DNA from: Novosphingobium umbonatum
GTDB lineage: Bacteria; Pseudomonadota; Alphaproteobacteria; Sphingomonadales; Sphingomonadaceae
Assembly (NCBI RefSeq): GCF_004005905.1
Contig: NZ_SACO01000008.1
Location: 101,544-165,543 of the forward strand
DNA: 64,000 nt
Direction: 5' to 3'
The notes beneath the pieces are model-generated. The model was not told the DNA's origin. It saw only the letters and a program-made list of their open reading frames with translations, and made no database searches. Both the position numbers and the translations under genes were made by a program. Of this stretch, positions 8,679 to 18,193 are shown one piece after another (the stretch's first letter is position 1; each line of letters begins with the position of its first letter).

Positions 8679-10202
8679 TTAGAAGAAGCCAAGCTTCTTG
8701 GGGCTGTAGCTGACCAGCATGTTCTTGGTCTGTTGATAGTGGTCGAGCATCATCTTGTGGGTTTCGCGGCCAATGCCCGACTGCTTGTAGCCACCGAAAG
8801 CGGCATGGGCCGGATAGGCATGGTAGCAATTGGTCCACACACGGCCCGCCTGAATGGCACGGCCAAAGCGGTAGCAGGTGTTGGCATCACGGCTCCACAC
8901 GCCAGCGCCAAGGCCAAAGGCGGTGTCATTGGCAATGGCCAGCGCTTCTTCCTGCGTCTTGAACGTGGTGGTGGACACCACAGGGCCAAAGATTTCTTCC
9001 TGGAAGATGCGCATCTTGTTATGGCCCTTGAACACGGTGGGCTGCACATAGAAGCCGCCCGACAGGTCGCCACCCAGTTGCGCCGCGCCGCCGCCGATCA
9101 ACACTTGCGCGCCTTCGTCACGGCCAATGTCGATATAGCGCAGGATCTTTTCCTGCTGTTCCTGACTGGCCTGCGCGCCGATCATGGTCGCCATGTCCAG
9201 CGGGCTGCCCTGAACGATGGCGGCCACACGGGCCAGCGCCTTTTCCATGAAGCGATCATAGATCGATTCCTGAATGAGCGCGCGGCTGGGGCAGGTGCAG
9301 ACTTCACCCTGATTGAGCGCGAACATCACAAAGCCTTCGACTGCCTTGTCAAAGAAATCATCGTCAGCGGCACAAACGTCTTCAAAGAAGATGTTGGGGC
9401 TCTTGCCGCCCAGTTCCAGCGTGACGGGGATCAGGTTTTCCGAGGCATATTGCATGATCAGGCGACCGGTGCTGGTTTCACCGGTAAAGGCGATCTTGGC
9501 GATGCGCTTGGACGAGGCCAAGGGCTTGCCTGCTTCGATGCCAAAGCCGTTGACGATGTTGAGCACGCCCGCAGGCAGCAGATCGGCGATGATTTCGGCC
9601 AGCACGAGGATCGAGGCAGGAGTCTGTTCGGCAGGCTTGAGCACCACGCAGTTACCCGCCGCAATCGCAGGAGCCAGCTTCCATGCCGCCATCAGGATCG
9701 GGAAGTTCCAGGGAATGATCTGCCCCACCACACCCAAGGGCTCATGGAAGTGATAGGCCATCGTGTCATGGTCGATCTCGCCAATGCTGCCTTCCTGAGC
9801 GCGGATGCAACCGGCGAAATAGCGGAAATGGTCAATCGCCAGCGGGATATCAGCGGCGGTCGTTTCGCGGATCGGCTTGCCATTGTCCCATGTCTCGGCC
9901 AGCGCCAGCTTGCCCAGATTCGCTTCCAGACGGTCGGCGATGCGCGTCAGCACCAGAGCGCGTTCGGCAGGGCTGGTACGGCCCCAGCCTTCGCGGGCAG
10001 CATGGGCAGCGTCCAGCGCCAGTTCAATATCAGCAGCGTCCGAACGAGCCACGCGGCAAACGCTTTGGCCAGTAATGGGCGAGATATTGTCAAAATAGCG
10101 GCCAGCGACCGGAGCGACCCAACGACCACCGATGAAATTGTCATAGCTGGCGGCAAAGGGCGAGTTCAATTGCGTGCGCGGAGCGGTCAAAACGTCTTCC
10201 AT
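8679..10202 (-). CDS. NAD-dependent aldehyde dehydrogenase (AldB/ExaC/AcoD type)
   Basis: A 507-residue cytosolic aldehyde dehydrogenase that oxidises short-chain aldehydes such as acetaldehyde to acids. The conserved order is complete: [18 protein letters not shown], the nucleotide-binding KPAEQTPAS, the FTGETSTGR turn, the general-base segment LELGGKSPN, and the catalytic cysteine in [11 protein letters not shown]. The double cysteine CTC and the ending [20 protein letters not shown] are typical of the AldB/ExaC branch linked to ethanol and acetoin use. A GAF-Fis regulator lies directly upstream on the same strand (110-bp gap), the arrangement seen for alcohol/aldehyde-responsive dehydrogenases. 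The exact aldehyde is inferred from family. Confidence 0.9.
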   Translation of the reverse strand: MEDVLTAPRTQLNSPFAASYDNFIGGRWVAPVAGRYFDNISPITGQSVCRVARSDAADIELALDAAHAAREGWGRTSPAERALVLTRIADRLEANLGKLALAETWDNGKPIRETTAADIPLAIDHFRYFAGCIRAQEGSIGEIDHDTMAYHFHEPLGVVGQIIPWNFPILMAAWKLAPAIAAGNCVVLKPAEQTPASILVLAEIIADLLPAGVLNIVNGFGIEAGKPLASSKRIAKIAFTGETSTGRLIMQYASENLIPVTLELGGKSPNIFFEDVCAADDDFFDKAVEGFVMFALNQGEVCTCPSRALIQESIYDRFMEKALARVAAIVQGSPLDMATMIGAQASQEQQEKILRYIDIGRDEGAQVLIGGGAAQLGGDLSGGFYVQPTVFKGHNKMRIFQEEIFGPVVSTTTFKTQEEALAIANDTAFGLGAGVWSRDANTCYRFGRAIQAGRVWTNCYHAYPAHAAFGGYKQSGIGRETHKMMLDHYQQTKNMLVSYSPKKLGFF

Positions 10203-10312
10203 GGTTCATGCTTCTCATCTTCGGGCCTTGCTGGCCGATTTGATGAAAGCTGTGTCCCACGCTTTGCCCTAGCCGCCTAGCGGGGGGCCATAGACGCCCC
10301 TGCCCCGCTGTC

Positions 10313-11278
10313 TCATTCTTGAGACAGGTCCAGCCCGGCTCGTTCCATACGCCGGTAAAAAGTGGCGCGCCCGATGCCCAGCAACTTGGCCGCCGCCGCC
10401 ACATTCCCCCCGCTACGCGCCAAAGCCTGTCGCAAGGTGGCCCTTTCGCTCGACTCATAGCCCGCCGCACCACCGATCAGATCGTCCAGCGGGCGCGGTG
10501 CCAAATCGACCTCATTGCCCAGATGATAGAGCAAGCGCGCGGCGCGTGTCGCCCCCACCACCAGCCCATCACGGTCAACCGCCAGCAAGGCCTGCCCGCG
10601 CGCGCCTGCGGCCAGCACGATGCGGCGGCCCGAATAATGACGGCAGAAATAATCCCGCTCGATATGCCGCGCCGCATCCTGCACCAAGGCCCCGATCAGC
10701 GAGGCCATACCATCGCCATGGTCCGCCCGCGCGCTTGATACATCCAGCGCGCCCGCAAGCCGCCCTGCGGGATCGAAAATCGGTGCGTCCATACAAGACA
10801 CCGCTATATTGCGTGCCGAGAAATGCTCATGCCGCTGGATCGTCACCGGACGCGCCTCGACCAGACAGGTGCCAATGCCATTGGTCCCCTCGCTGGCCTC
10901 GCTCCAATTGCTGCCCGACACCAGACCGGAGGATTCAAAGAAAGGCGCATCAGCGGCGCTTTTGCGCTCTTGCAGGATGACCCCCTCGCTATCGGCCATG
11001 ATCACACAGCAACCGGTCAAGCCCACCTGCGCATAGAGACGGTCCAGCACCGGCTCGGCCACCGCCAGCAGATCGCCATGGCTGGCCAGCCTGCGCTGCA
11101 ACTCGGCCGCCTCCAACCTCTCACCACGCAGGCTACGAGCCGGGTCCAGCCCATGATGCAAGGCCGAACGGCACCAGCTCGCCGCCACCGCCGACAGCGC
11201 TGCCTGTGATGAATGGATGGTGCTGAACACCAATGCGCTATGCTTGGAGTCTGATTGCGACACGGACCTCTCCACCAC
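10313..11278 (-). CDS. GAF-domain regulator with Fis-type HTH, lacking the AAA+ module
   Basis: A 321-residue protein resembling the sensor and DNA-binding ends of AcoR-type activators. Residues ~60-210 form a GAF-like domain (VIMADSEGVILQERK ... EGTNGIGTCLVEARPVTIQRHEHF ... ISCMDAPIFDP-type segments). Residues ~275-318 form a Fis helix-turn-helix (LRQALARSGGNVAAAAKLLGIGRATFYRRM). The sigma-54-interacting AAA+ ATPase domain (GAFTGA, Walker motifs) that separates these in AcoR is absent, and a PAS-like stretch fills the gap. It therefore cannot activate sigma-54 polymerase by ATP hydrolysis and must act differently. Its position upstream of the aldehyde dehydrogenase suggests control of that gene. 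Confidence 0.8.
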   Translation of the reverse strand: MVERSVSQSDSKHSALVFSTIHSSQAALSAVAASWCRSALHHGLDPARSLRGERLEAAELQRRLASHGDLLAVAEPVLDRLYAQVGLTGCCVIMADSEGVILQERKSAADAPFFESSGLVSGSNWSEASEGTNGIGTCLVEARPVTIQRHEHFSARNIAVSCMDAPIFDPAGRLAGALDVSSARADHGDGMASLIGALVQDAARHIERDYFCRHYSGRRIVLAAGARGQALLAVDRDGLVVGATRAARLLYHLGNEVDLAPRPLDDLIGGAAGYESSERATLRQALARSGGNVAAAAKLLGIGRATFYRRMERAGLDLSQE

Positions 11279-11444
11279 GGCTGGTTCCTACCAGTCCGGT
11301 TCCCGCCCTATGGGGAATATGTCCGTATTTCGGCCAAACCACGCCGCTTGGCAAGCCCTTTGCCACAGGTTGAAACCGTTACCGCCCGTGTCGAAATGGC
11401 GCCATCGGGGGGATGGTTCCCTATTCCCATTACAATCAGACGCC

Positions 11445-11921
11445 TTAACGGCGACCCTTCATCCGCGACCACATGGCCCGCACGCGCGCGGTTGCCTCGG
11501 CATGGCCGGTACCATCGACATCCATGGCATCATCATAACCGGCGCGGATCACCTTGGCGCGATCTTCCGGTGTGGAATCCACCATCAATGCCACCAGCAG
11601 GCGGTTGCGCAGCAGCGGCATATTGCCCTGAAGCACATCGACCATACGGCCCGCATCCATCCCGCCCACGATCAGGCAGTCAAAATCCGAGCGCATACTG
11701 GAGAGGAAATGGGTATCATTTTCTGCGTAGCGGAAGTGTTGAACCGAAGAAAAAACACTATCGATCCAATGGTTGCAAAGGAATCGACTGCTGTCACCCA
11801 GCGACAGATAACGGACCCGAACTTCCCGGGCAGGGATAAGGTCACGAGCCTCGACTTGCTGCGAAAGCATGATTGCGCTCGCATTAGCACTAAAAGCATA
11901 GGCCGATTGATGGTAGTTCAT
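11445..11921 (-). CDS. Orphan degenerate receiver-like protein, unknown function
   Basis: A 158-residue protein starting MNYHQSAYAFS, chosen because a GGGGGA ribosome site lies just upstream; an earlier in-frame ATG at 11966 has none. The second half reads like a response-regulator receiver: FDCLIVGGMDAGRMVDVL corresponds to strand 3, and LLVALMVDSTPEDRAKVIRAGYDDAMD to strand 4 and helix 4. The position of the phospho-accepting aspartate is Gly in VGGMDA, so normal phosphorylation is unlikely. No output domain is present. The 5' part and the upstream spacer are more AT-rich than the neighbours, a hint of a different origin. It stands between the GAF-Fis regulator and the metal-efflux operon. 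Confidence 0.55.
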   Translation of the reverse strand: MNYHQSAYAFSANASAIMLSQQVEARDLIPAREVRVRYLSLGDSSRFLCNHWIDSVFSSVQHFRYAENDTHFLSSMRSDFDCLIVGGMDAGRMVDVLQGNMPLLRNRLLVALMVDSTPEDRAKVIRAGYDDAMDVDGTGHAEATARVRAMWSRMKGRR

Positions 11922-12285
11922 GATCAGTCCCCCACTTGCCGTCGGGCGGGAATTTCGCCAAACCATTCTACTCTCGTCTTTTTTCGCAATCCTTGTGAAT
12001 TGCTACCGATACATTAACCATAAACTACGTCAGAAGTTCCCCAGCCAATAAGGGTTCCAAACAATTTTTTTGATAACGTAGAATCACTGATCATATTAAG
12101 GCGGCATATTAATACTCTACTTCGTGAACCCTACCCCCACCAGAAAAGAGCAGCTCGTCAACGCCGCAGCACGGCCAGAAACATTTCCTTACAATTCAGC
12201 AAGCGACAAGCGAGATCACTTGTCTAATGCTGCACTTGCACTTGGCCCGCATGCCAAGAACCTATGGTTAAAGCAGGAATGTATC
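11922..12285. other. AT-rich spacer between the receiver-like gene and czcC
   Basis: This 364-bp divergent region is clearly AT-richer than its surroundings, especially 11980-12125. It must hold the promoter of the metal-efflux operon. A weak inverted pair CTACGT (12025-12030) / ACGTAG (12076-12081) is visible, but no recognised MerR, ArsR or CzcR site was found. The frame of czcC stays open back to 12124, but no convincing ribosome site supports a start there. Confidence 0.5.
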
Positions 12286-13590
12286 ATGCCTCTGACGGCC
12301 AATTCCGGCAAAGATAGACCCTGGCTGCGAGCCGGTTGCTCGCTGGCATTGTTACTATGCGCCCCATCAGTCATCGCCGGTGAAACCTACACACTGAGTC
12401 AACTCGAAGATCTGGCGTTAAGCGGCAACCCTGCCCTGCAATCGGCGGCGCGTTCGGTGGATGGCGCGGCTGCGGCTATTCAAACCGCGCGTGCCTATCC
12501 CGATCCGCAGGTGGAATATATGGCCGGCTCCACCCGTTATCGCCCCAACGTCAGCGGGGTTTCGGGAGCCTTGGACAGCCTGTCGATCAGCCAGCCGCTG
12601 GACCTGCCCTTTCGCCGCAACCCGCGCATTGCCGCTGCCAAGGCCGGACGCGATGCCAGCGCGGCAGCCTATCGCGTGTTCGAGAATGACTGGATTGCCG
12701 ATCTGCGCCGTGCCTATTTCGATGTGCTGCGGCGGCGGGCGGAAAAGGATAATACCCAGCAAGACCTCTCGCTGATGCAATCGGTCTATACCAAGATCAA
12801 ATTGCGGGTGGAGCAAGGCGACGCGCCCCGCATCGAACTGATCCGCGCCGAGGCCGATCTGCTCAACGTGCAGAAAAACGCACAGGCCGCCATGCTGCGC
12901 GAGGAACAGGCTCTGCTCCAGCTGCGCGCCATGGTCGGCCCGCAATTGCCGGTGGATTACACCGTCACCGGCCAGTTGGACCAACCCTTGCCGCTGCCCC
13001 CGCTGGGTGGTCTGGTGGACAAGGCGCTTTCGGCCAATCCCTCGCTCGATCAAGCCCGCGCCCAAAGCGAACAGGCCCGCCACCGGTTGGACTATGAGGA
13101 AGCCGGACGCCTGCCCACAGTAACCCTGCGCGCCAATCGTCAGGTGGACCGCGAGATCCGGCAGGATATGATCGGCCTCAACCTGTCCATCCCCCTGTGG
13201 GACCGCCGCCTTGGCCCCGTGCGCGAGGCCAAGGCGCAACTGGCGCAGAGCCAATTGGCGCTGGACGCCCAGACCTATGCCATCCGGCAGGATCTGGAAA
13301 TTGCCCTGCGCCAATATGAAGTGGCGCAGGCGCAGGTGGTGGCTCTGGAAAATGGCGTGGTGGCGCAGGCCCGCGCTGCCGTGGCCGTGGCCGAAACCGC
13401 CTATCGCGCGGGCGAGCGCGGGCTGATGGATGTGCTGGACGCCCAGCGCGTGTTCCGTTCCGCCCGCGCTGATCTGATCGCCAGTCGCTTTGAACTGGCC
13501 GCCGCCTGGGTGGATATCCAGCGCCTGATCGCCGCACCTTCACAAAACCCCGCTTCCAGCCCGACTCCAGCCAACCGGATCAACCCATGA
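12286..13590 (+). CDS. czcC: Outer-membrane channel of a heavy-metal RND efflux pump (CzcC/CusC family)
   Basis: A 434-residue TolC-like protein. The start used here follows an AGGA box and gives a signal peptide ending APSVIAG; an earlier in-frame ATG at 12124 is not supported. Two repeated halves of long coiled-coil helices are visible: TYTLSQLEDLALSGNPALQSAARSVDG at the front and a second repeat starting near PLGGLVDKALSANPSLDQARAQ. The late LMDVLDAQRVFRSARADLIASRFEL is the typical end of OEP repeats. It forms the exit duct for the CzcBA pump. Its stop codon overlaps the czcB start (ATGA), so the genes are translationally coupled. Confidence 0.88.
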   Translation: MPLTANSGKDRPWLRAGCSLALLLCAPSVIAGETYTLSQLEDLALSGNPALQSAARSVDGAAAAIQTARAYPDPQVEYMAGSTRYRPNVSGVSGALDSLSISQPLDLPFRRNPRIAAAKAGRDASAAAYRVFENDWIADLRRAYFDVLRRRAEKDNTQQDLSLMQSVYTKIKLRVEQGDAPRIELIRAEADLLNVQKNAQAAMLREEQALLQLRAMVGPQLPVDYTVTGQLDQPLPLPPLGGLVDKALSANPSLDQARAQSEQARHRLDYEEAGRLPTVTLRANRQVDREIRQDMIGLNLSIPLWDRRLGPVREAKAQLAQSQLALDAQTYAIRQDLEIALRQYEVAQAQVVALENGVVAQARAAVAVAETAYRAGERGLMDVLDAQRVFRSARADLIASRFELAAAWVDIQRLIAAPSQNPASSPTPANRINP

Positions 13591-14723
13591 AAAAGCTGAC
13601 CTTCCTGCTTATCCCCCTGCTGCTGGCCGGATGCGGCGAGAGCGAGGACAAGCCCTCAGCCAAAGCCCCTGCCGACCCCATGCTGGTAGTGGCGCCCGCG
13701 GCTTTGGTGCAGAGGCTGAAAACGGCCAAGGTGGAAACCATGCCGGTGGCCGAAACCCTGCGCGTGGCGGGCCAGATCGATTTTGACGAGAACCGCGTGG
13801 CCCGCATTGGCGCCACGGTGACGGGTCGCGTATCGGCTATGGCGGCCAATATCGGGCAGATGGTGGGGCGCGGCACGGTGCTGGCGCAGATTACCAGCAC
13901 CGATCTGACCACGCAGCAACTGGCCTATGTGCGGGCCAAATCGGCCTATGAATTGAACCGCCGCAATGCCGAACGCGCCAAGACCCTGTTTGCCGCCGAT
14001 GTGATCTCGGCTGCCGAGTTGCAAAAGCGTGAGAGCGAGTTTCAGGTCTCCGCCGCCGAAATGCGCGCGGCGGCTGACCAACTCCGCCTGCTGGGCGTAT
14101 CGGGCGCGGCGCTGGGGCAATTGAGCGCAAGGGGCGCGGTCCATTCCGCCTCGCAAGTCACCTCCACCATGAGCGGCGTGGTGGTCGAACGCCATCTCTC
14201 GCTGGGGCAAGTGGTGCAGCCTTCGGATGCGCTTTTCGTGGTGGCCGATCTGTCCAAGGTCTGGGCCGTGGCGCAAGTGCCCGAGCAGCAGGTGCGCTTT
14301 GTCCGCGTGGGCGAAGTGGTGGATCTGGATATACCCGCGCTGGGCGGGGAAAAGCGCAGCGGCAAGCTGGTGTTTGTGGGCCAGACTGTAGACCCCACCA
14401 CCCGCACGGTGGTGATCCGCACCGAACTGGACAATGCCAAGGGCGATCTGAAACCCTCCATGCTGGCCACGATGCTGGTCAAGGGCGAGGCGCAGCCGCG
14501 TCTGGTGGTGCCTTCCTCCGCCGTGGTGCGCGAAAACAATCTGGACCATGTTTTCGTAGCCGAGGCCAATGGCCACTATCGCCTGCGGCAGGTCAAGCTG
14601 GGCGAGGATCAGGCGGGCAAGCGCGTGGTGCTGACCGGCCTGAAGGCTGGCGAGAATGTGGTGGTGGAAGGCAGCTTCTATCTTAACACTGAACGCAACC
14701 GGCAGGCGGTGGAAGGGCAATGA
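13587..14723 (+). CDS. czcB: RND efflux periplasmic adaptor lipoprotein (CzcB/CusB family)
   Basis: A 378-residue membrane-fusion protein. The N-terminus MKKLTFLLIPLLLAGCGES has a clear lipobox (LLAGC), so it is anchored as a lipoprotein. A barrel-sandwich strand pair (AGQIDFDENRVARIGATVTGRVSAM and GVVVERHLSLGQVVQPSDALFVVADLSKVWAVAQVPEQQ) flanks a helical hairpin (residues ~115-165). A C-terminal membrane-proximal segment follows (GLKAGENVVVEGSFYLNTE). It bridges the CzcA pump and the CzcC channel. Overlaps both neighbours by 4 nt. No His- or Met-rich metal-binding extension is visible, unlike some CzcB and CusB proteins. Confidence 0.9.
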   Translation: MKKLTFLLIPLLLAGCGESEDKPSAKAPADPMLVVAPAALVQRLKTAKVETMPVAETLRVAGQIDFDENRVARIGATVTGRVSAMAANIGQMVGRGTVLAQITSTDLTTQQLAYVRAKSAYELNRRNAERAKTLFAADVISAAELQKRESEFQVSAAEMRAAADQLRLLGVSGAALGQLSARGAVHSASQVTSTMSGVVVERHLSLGQVVQPSDALFVVADLSKVWAVAQVPEQQVRFVRVGEVVDLDIPALGGEKRSGKLVFVGQTVDPTTRTVVIRTELDNAKGDLKPSMLATMLVKGEAQPRLVVPSSAVVRENNLDHVFVAEANGHYRLRQVKLGEDQAGKRVVLTGLKAGENVVVEGSFYLNTERNRQAVEGQ

Positions 14724-17700
14724 TCACAGGGCTGATCCGCGCCGCGCTGAAACAGCGGCTGATTGTGGTGGTGGTGGCGCTGGCGCTGCTGGGCTTTGGC
14801 TTTGCCGCGGTTCAGCAATTGTCGGTGGACGCTTTCCCCGATGTCACCAATGTGCAGGTGCAGATTGCCACCGAAGCCTCTGGCCGCAGCCCCGAGGAAG
14901 TGGAGCGCATGGCCACCGCCCCGATCGAGGTAGCGATGACCGGCCTGCCGGGGCTGGAGGAGATGCGCTCGCTCAACAAGCCGGGTCTGTCGCTGATCAC
15001 CTTGGTGTTTACCGAGCAGACCAATGTCTATTTCGCCCGCCAATTGGTGATGGAGCGCTTGGCCGAACTGGGGCCGAAACTGACGCCAGGCATTGCGCCG
15101 GTGCTGGGCCCTGTCTCCACCGGCCTTGGCGAGGTCTATCAATATACGCTGGACCGGCCCGACGACAAAGGCCGCCAATTGACGCCGGAAGAGCTGACCC
15201 AGCGCCGTCTGGTGCAGGACTGGGTGGTGCGCCCGCTGCTGCGATCCATCTCGGGCGTGGCGGAAATCAACTCGCAGGGCGGCTTTCCGCGTCAGTATCA
15301 GGTCTTGGTCAACCCTGACCGGTTGCGCCACTATCAGGTGAGCGTGGCCGATGTATTTTCCGCCGTGGCGCGCAACAATGCCAATGCAGGCGGCGGTGTC
15401 CTGCCGCAATTTGCCGAACAATATCTGATCCGTGGCGTGGGCCTTGTGAAAAACGAGGAAGATCTGCGCAATATCGTGATCCGCGAGAATGCCAGCCAAC
15501 CGCTCTATCTGCGCGATGTGGCCGAGGTGAAGATCGGCGCGGGCGTGCGCGAGGGCGCGATCATCCAGAATGGCACCAGCGAGGCCGTGGGCGGCGTGGT
15601 GATGATGATGGCGGGCGGCAATGCCAAGCAGATCGTCAGCCGCGTGAAGGAGAAGGTGGAGCAGATCAACAGCAAGGGCATGTTGCCCGATGGCCTGAAA
15701 ATCGTGCCCTATTACGACCGCTCCGAACTGGTGGACGCCGCGCTGCACACCGTCACCAAGGTGCTGATGGAAGGCATCGTGCTGGTGGTGGTCATCCTCT
15801 TCCTGTTCCTTGGCGATATTCGCTCCTCGCTGATCGTGGTGGCCACTTTGGTGCTCACCCCGCTCATCACCTTCATGGCGATGAACAAATTGGGCATCTC
15901 GGCCAATCTGATGAGCCTTGGCGGTTTGGCGATTGCCATTGGCCTGATGGTGGACGGATCGGTGGTGGTGGTGGAAAATGCCTTTGCGCAATTGGGCACC
16001 TCCGCCGCCAAGGGCCAGACCAAGGCCCGCGTGATCCTGCAGGCTGTGGTGGAAGTGGCCACGCCGGTGATCTTTGGCGTGGGCGTTATCATCCTTGTGT
16101 TCCTACCTCTGATGACCTTGCAGGGCATGGAGGGCAAGATGTTTGCCCCGCTGGCCTACACCATCGCCATCGCACTGGCTGTCTCGCTCGTGCTCAGCCT
16201 GACCCTGACGCCGGTGCTGTCGACCTATCTGCTGAAAGCGCCCGAGCATGATGGCGACCATGACACCAAGATCATCGCGTGGATGAAAGCGCGTTATCTC
16301 AAAATGCTGGGCTGGGCCTTGGGCAATGAACGCAAGACGGTGGCCTATACTCTGGGTGCCCTGCTGTTTGCCGTGGCTCTGTTCCCCTTCCTTGGCACCG
16401 CCTTCATTCCCGAAATGAAGGAAGGATCGCTGGTGCCCGGCATCAACCGCGTTCCCAATATCGCGCTGGACGAATCGATCCGTATCGAAATGGAAGCCAT
16501 GCGTCTGGTGATGCAGGTGCCAGGGGTAAAATCGGCGGTGTCGGGCGTGGGGCGCGGGGAAAGCGCGGCAGACCCGCAAGGTCCCAATGAATCCACCCCC
16601 ATCGTCAGCCTGAAACCGCGCGACGAATGGCCCGATGGTTGGGATCAGGACGATATTGCCGAAGCCATGCGTGAAAAGCTCAAGGCCCTGCCCGGCATCC
16701 AGATCGTGATGGCCCAGCCCATTTCCGACCGCGTGGACGAGATGGTGACCGGCGTACGTTCCGACATTGCCGTCAAGGTGTTTGGCGACGATCTGGAACA
16801 GTTGAAGGCCAAGGCCGAAGAAATCGCCCGCGTTGCCCGCTCTTTGAAGGGCGCGGAAGACTTGCGGATCGAAAAGATCAGCGGCCAGCAATATCTCTCG
16901 ATCGACATCGACCGGCAGGCGGTGGCCCGTTACGGGCTGAATGTGGCGGATGTGAACGACCTGATCGAAACCGCCGTGGGCGGGAAAGCCGCCACCGAAA
17001 TCTTTGAAGGCGAGCGCCGCTTCCCCGCTGTCGTCCGCCTGCCTGCGGATCGCCGCGCCAATATTCAGGCGATTTCCGATCTGCTGGTGCCCTCCCCCGG
17101 CGGCGCGCAGGTGCGTTTGGCCGATGTGGCGCATATTTCGGTGATGGATGGCCCCGCGCAAATCAGCCGTGAAAGCGGCAAGCGCCGCATCGTGATCGGC
17201 ATGAATGTAAAGGGCCGCGATCTGGGCGGCTTTGTGGCCGAGTTGCAGCAAAAGGTGGGTGCGCAGGTCAAATTGCCCGAAGGCTATTATCTGGAATGGG
17301 GTGGACAGTTCCAGAATATGGAACGCGCTCTGGGCCATTTGATGATCATTGTGCCAATCACCGTGGCGGCGATTTTCTTCCTGCTCTTCGTGCTGTTCAA
17401 CTCGATCCGTCTGGCCAGCCTGATCATCACCGTGCTGCCCTTTGCCAGCATTGGCGGGGTGATCGGCCTGTTTGTCTCGGGCGAATATCTTTCGGTACCG
17501 GCTTCGGTGGGCTTTATCGCGCTATGGGGCATTGCGGTGCTCAATGGCGTGGTGCTGGTAAGCTATATCCGGAAACTGCGCGAGGAAGGCATGAGCGTGG
17601 CAGAAGCGGTGCGCCATGGGGCCACCATGCGTTTCCGCCCCGTGATGATGACCGCCACCGTGGCCTTGTTGGGGCTGATCCCCTTCCTCTTCTCCACGGG

Positions 17701-17830
17701 CCCCGGCGCAGAGGTGCAGCGCCCGCTGGCTATTGTGGTGATTGGCGGGATCATCACCTCCACGCTGCTTACGCTTTTGGTCCTACCCACCATTTACCGC
17801 TTCTTTGACAGCGAGCCTTTAGAAGCATGA
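14720..17830 (+). CDS. czcA: Heavy-metal RND efflux transporter (CzcA family)
   Basis: A 1036-residue inner-membrane proton/metal antiporter of the HME-RND group. Residues 1-30 form TM1; SVDAFPDVTNVQVQIATEASGRSPEEVE is the family hallmark after it. TM4 reads GGLAIAIGLMVDGSVVVVENAF, containing the proton-relay Asp in VDGS; this differs from the MVDAAIVMIEN-like form of CusA silver/copper pumps. Further TM blocks lie near residues 355-500, 530-560 and 870-1020. Two large periplasmic loops are complete. Divalent cation export (Co, Zn, Cd or Ni) is the likely role, but the metal cannot be fixed from sequence alone. It is coupled to czcB before and the PII-like gene after it by ATGA overlaps. Confidence 0.92.
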   Translation: MITGLIRAALKQRLIVVVVALALLGFGFAAVQQLSVDAFPDVTNVQVQIATEASGRSPEEVERMATAPIEVAMTGLPGLEEMRSLNKPGLSLITLVFTEQTNVYFARQLVMERLAELGPKLTPGIAPVLGPVSTGLGEVYQYTLDRPDDKGRQLTPEELTQRRLVQDWVVRPLLRSISGVAEINSQGGFPRQYQVLVNPDRLRHYQVSVADVFSAVARNNANAGGGVLPQFAEQYLIRGVGLVKNEEDLRNIVIRENASQPLYLRDVAEVKIGAGVREGAIIQNGTSEAVGGVVMMMAGGNAKQIVSRVKEKVEQINSKGMLPDGLKIVPYYDRSELVDAALHTVTKVLMEGIVLVVVILFLFLGDIRSSLIVVATLVLTPLITFMAMNKLGISANLMSLGGLAIAIGLMVDGSVVVVENAFAQLGTSAAKGQTKARVILQAVVEVATPVIFGVGVIILVFLPLMTLQGMEGKMFAPLAYTIAIALAVSLVLSLTLTPVLSTYLLKAPEHDGDHDTKIIAWMKARYLKMLGWALGNERKTVAYTLGALLFAVALFPFLGTAFIPEMKEGSLVPGINRVPNIALDESIRIEMEAMRLVMQVPGVKSAVSGVGRGESAADPQGPNESTPIVSLKPRDEWPDGWDQDDIAEAMREKLKALPGIQIVMAQPISDRVDEMVTGVRSDIAVKVFGDDLEQLKAKAEEIARVARSLKGAEDLRIEKISGQQYLSIDIDRQAVARYGLNVADVNDLIETAVGGKAATEIFEGERRFPAVVRLPADRRANIQAISDLLVPSPGGAQVRLADVAHISVMDGPAQISRESGKRRIVIGMNVKGRDLGGFVAELQQKVGAQVKLPEGYYLEWGGQFQNMERALGHLMIIVPITVAAIFFLLFVLFNSIRLASLIITVLPFASIGGVIGLFVSGEYLSVPASVGFIALWGIAVLNGVVLVSYIRKLREEGMSVAEAVRHGATMRFRPVMMTATVALLGLIPFLFSTGPGAEVQRPLAIVVIGGIITSTLLTLLVLPTIYRFFDSEPLEA

Positions 17831-18192
17831 GCCTGCCCACAGGGATTTGCACGATGATCGAGATCAAGGCCGTTATCCGCCCCGCCCGACTGGAACCTCT
17901 GCGCGTGGCCTTGCGCCAGTTGCCGGAGTTTCCGGGCATGTCAGTGGTGCGGGTGGATGGATGCAGCGCCACATGGGTCGAGCGCTCTGAGCCCTACACG
18001 ATCAAGCGTGACCTGCTGGACTATACGCCCAAGGTCATGGTGATGATTGTCGCGCCGGAGGAAGCGGTGGAGAAAATCTGCACCACCATCCATGCACAGG
18101 CCCATACGGGGCGAACCGGCGATGGCCTCTTGTGGACCACGCGGATCGACAGTTTCGTGCGGCTGACCAGCGGGGCAGAAGCCGCCGAGTAA
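17827..18192 (+). CDS. PII-like protein of the metal-efflux-linked group (PII-NG)
   Basis: A 121-residue protein with the ferredoxin-like PII fold: MIEIKAVIRPARLEPLRVALRQLPEFPGMSV is strand 1, helix 1 and strand 2; YTPKVMVMIVAPEEAVEKICTTIHAQAHTG is the B-loop/helix 2 region, and GDGLLWTTRI a C-terminal strand. The T-loop between them is short, and the Tyr51 uridylylation site and surrounding GRGxQKG sequence of GlnB/GlnK are missing. Such PII-NG proteins are known to sit next to CzcA-type genes. The start at 17827 is preferred because it continues the ATGA overlap series of this operon; an internal ATG at 17854 would begin at the fold itself. It probably senses a nucleotide or metal state for the pump. 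Confidence 0.8.
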   Translation: MSLPTGICTMIEIKAVIRPARLEPLRVALRQLPEFPGMSVVRVDGCSATWVERSEPYTIKRDLLDYTPKVMVMIVAPEEAVEKICTTIHAQAHTGRTGDGLLWTTRIDSFVRLTSGAEAAE

Positions 18193-18193
18193 G

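Noticed and set aside
10203..10312. A sigma-54 (-24/-12) promoter before the aldehyde dehydrogenase
   Set aside because: The best candidate, TGGGACACAGCTTTC on the minus strand, has the GG element but not the required GC element, and the adjacent regulator lacks the AAA+ domain that sigma-54 needs.
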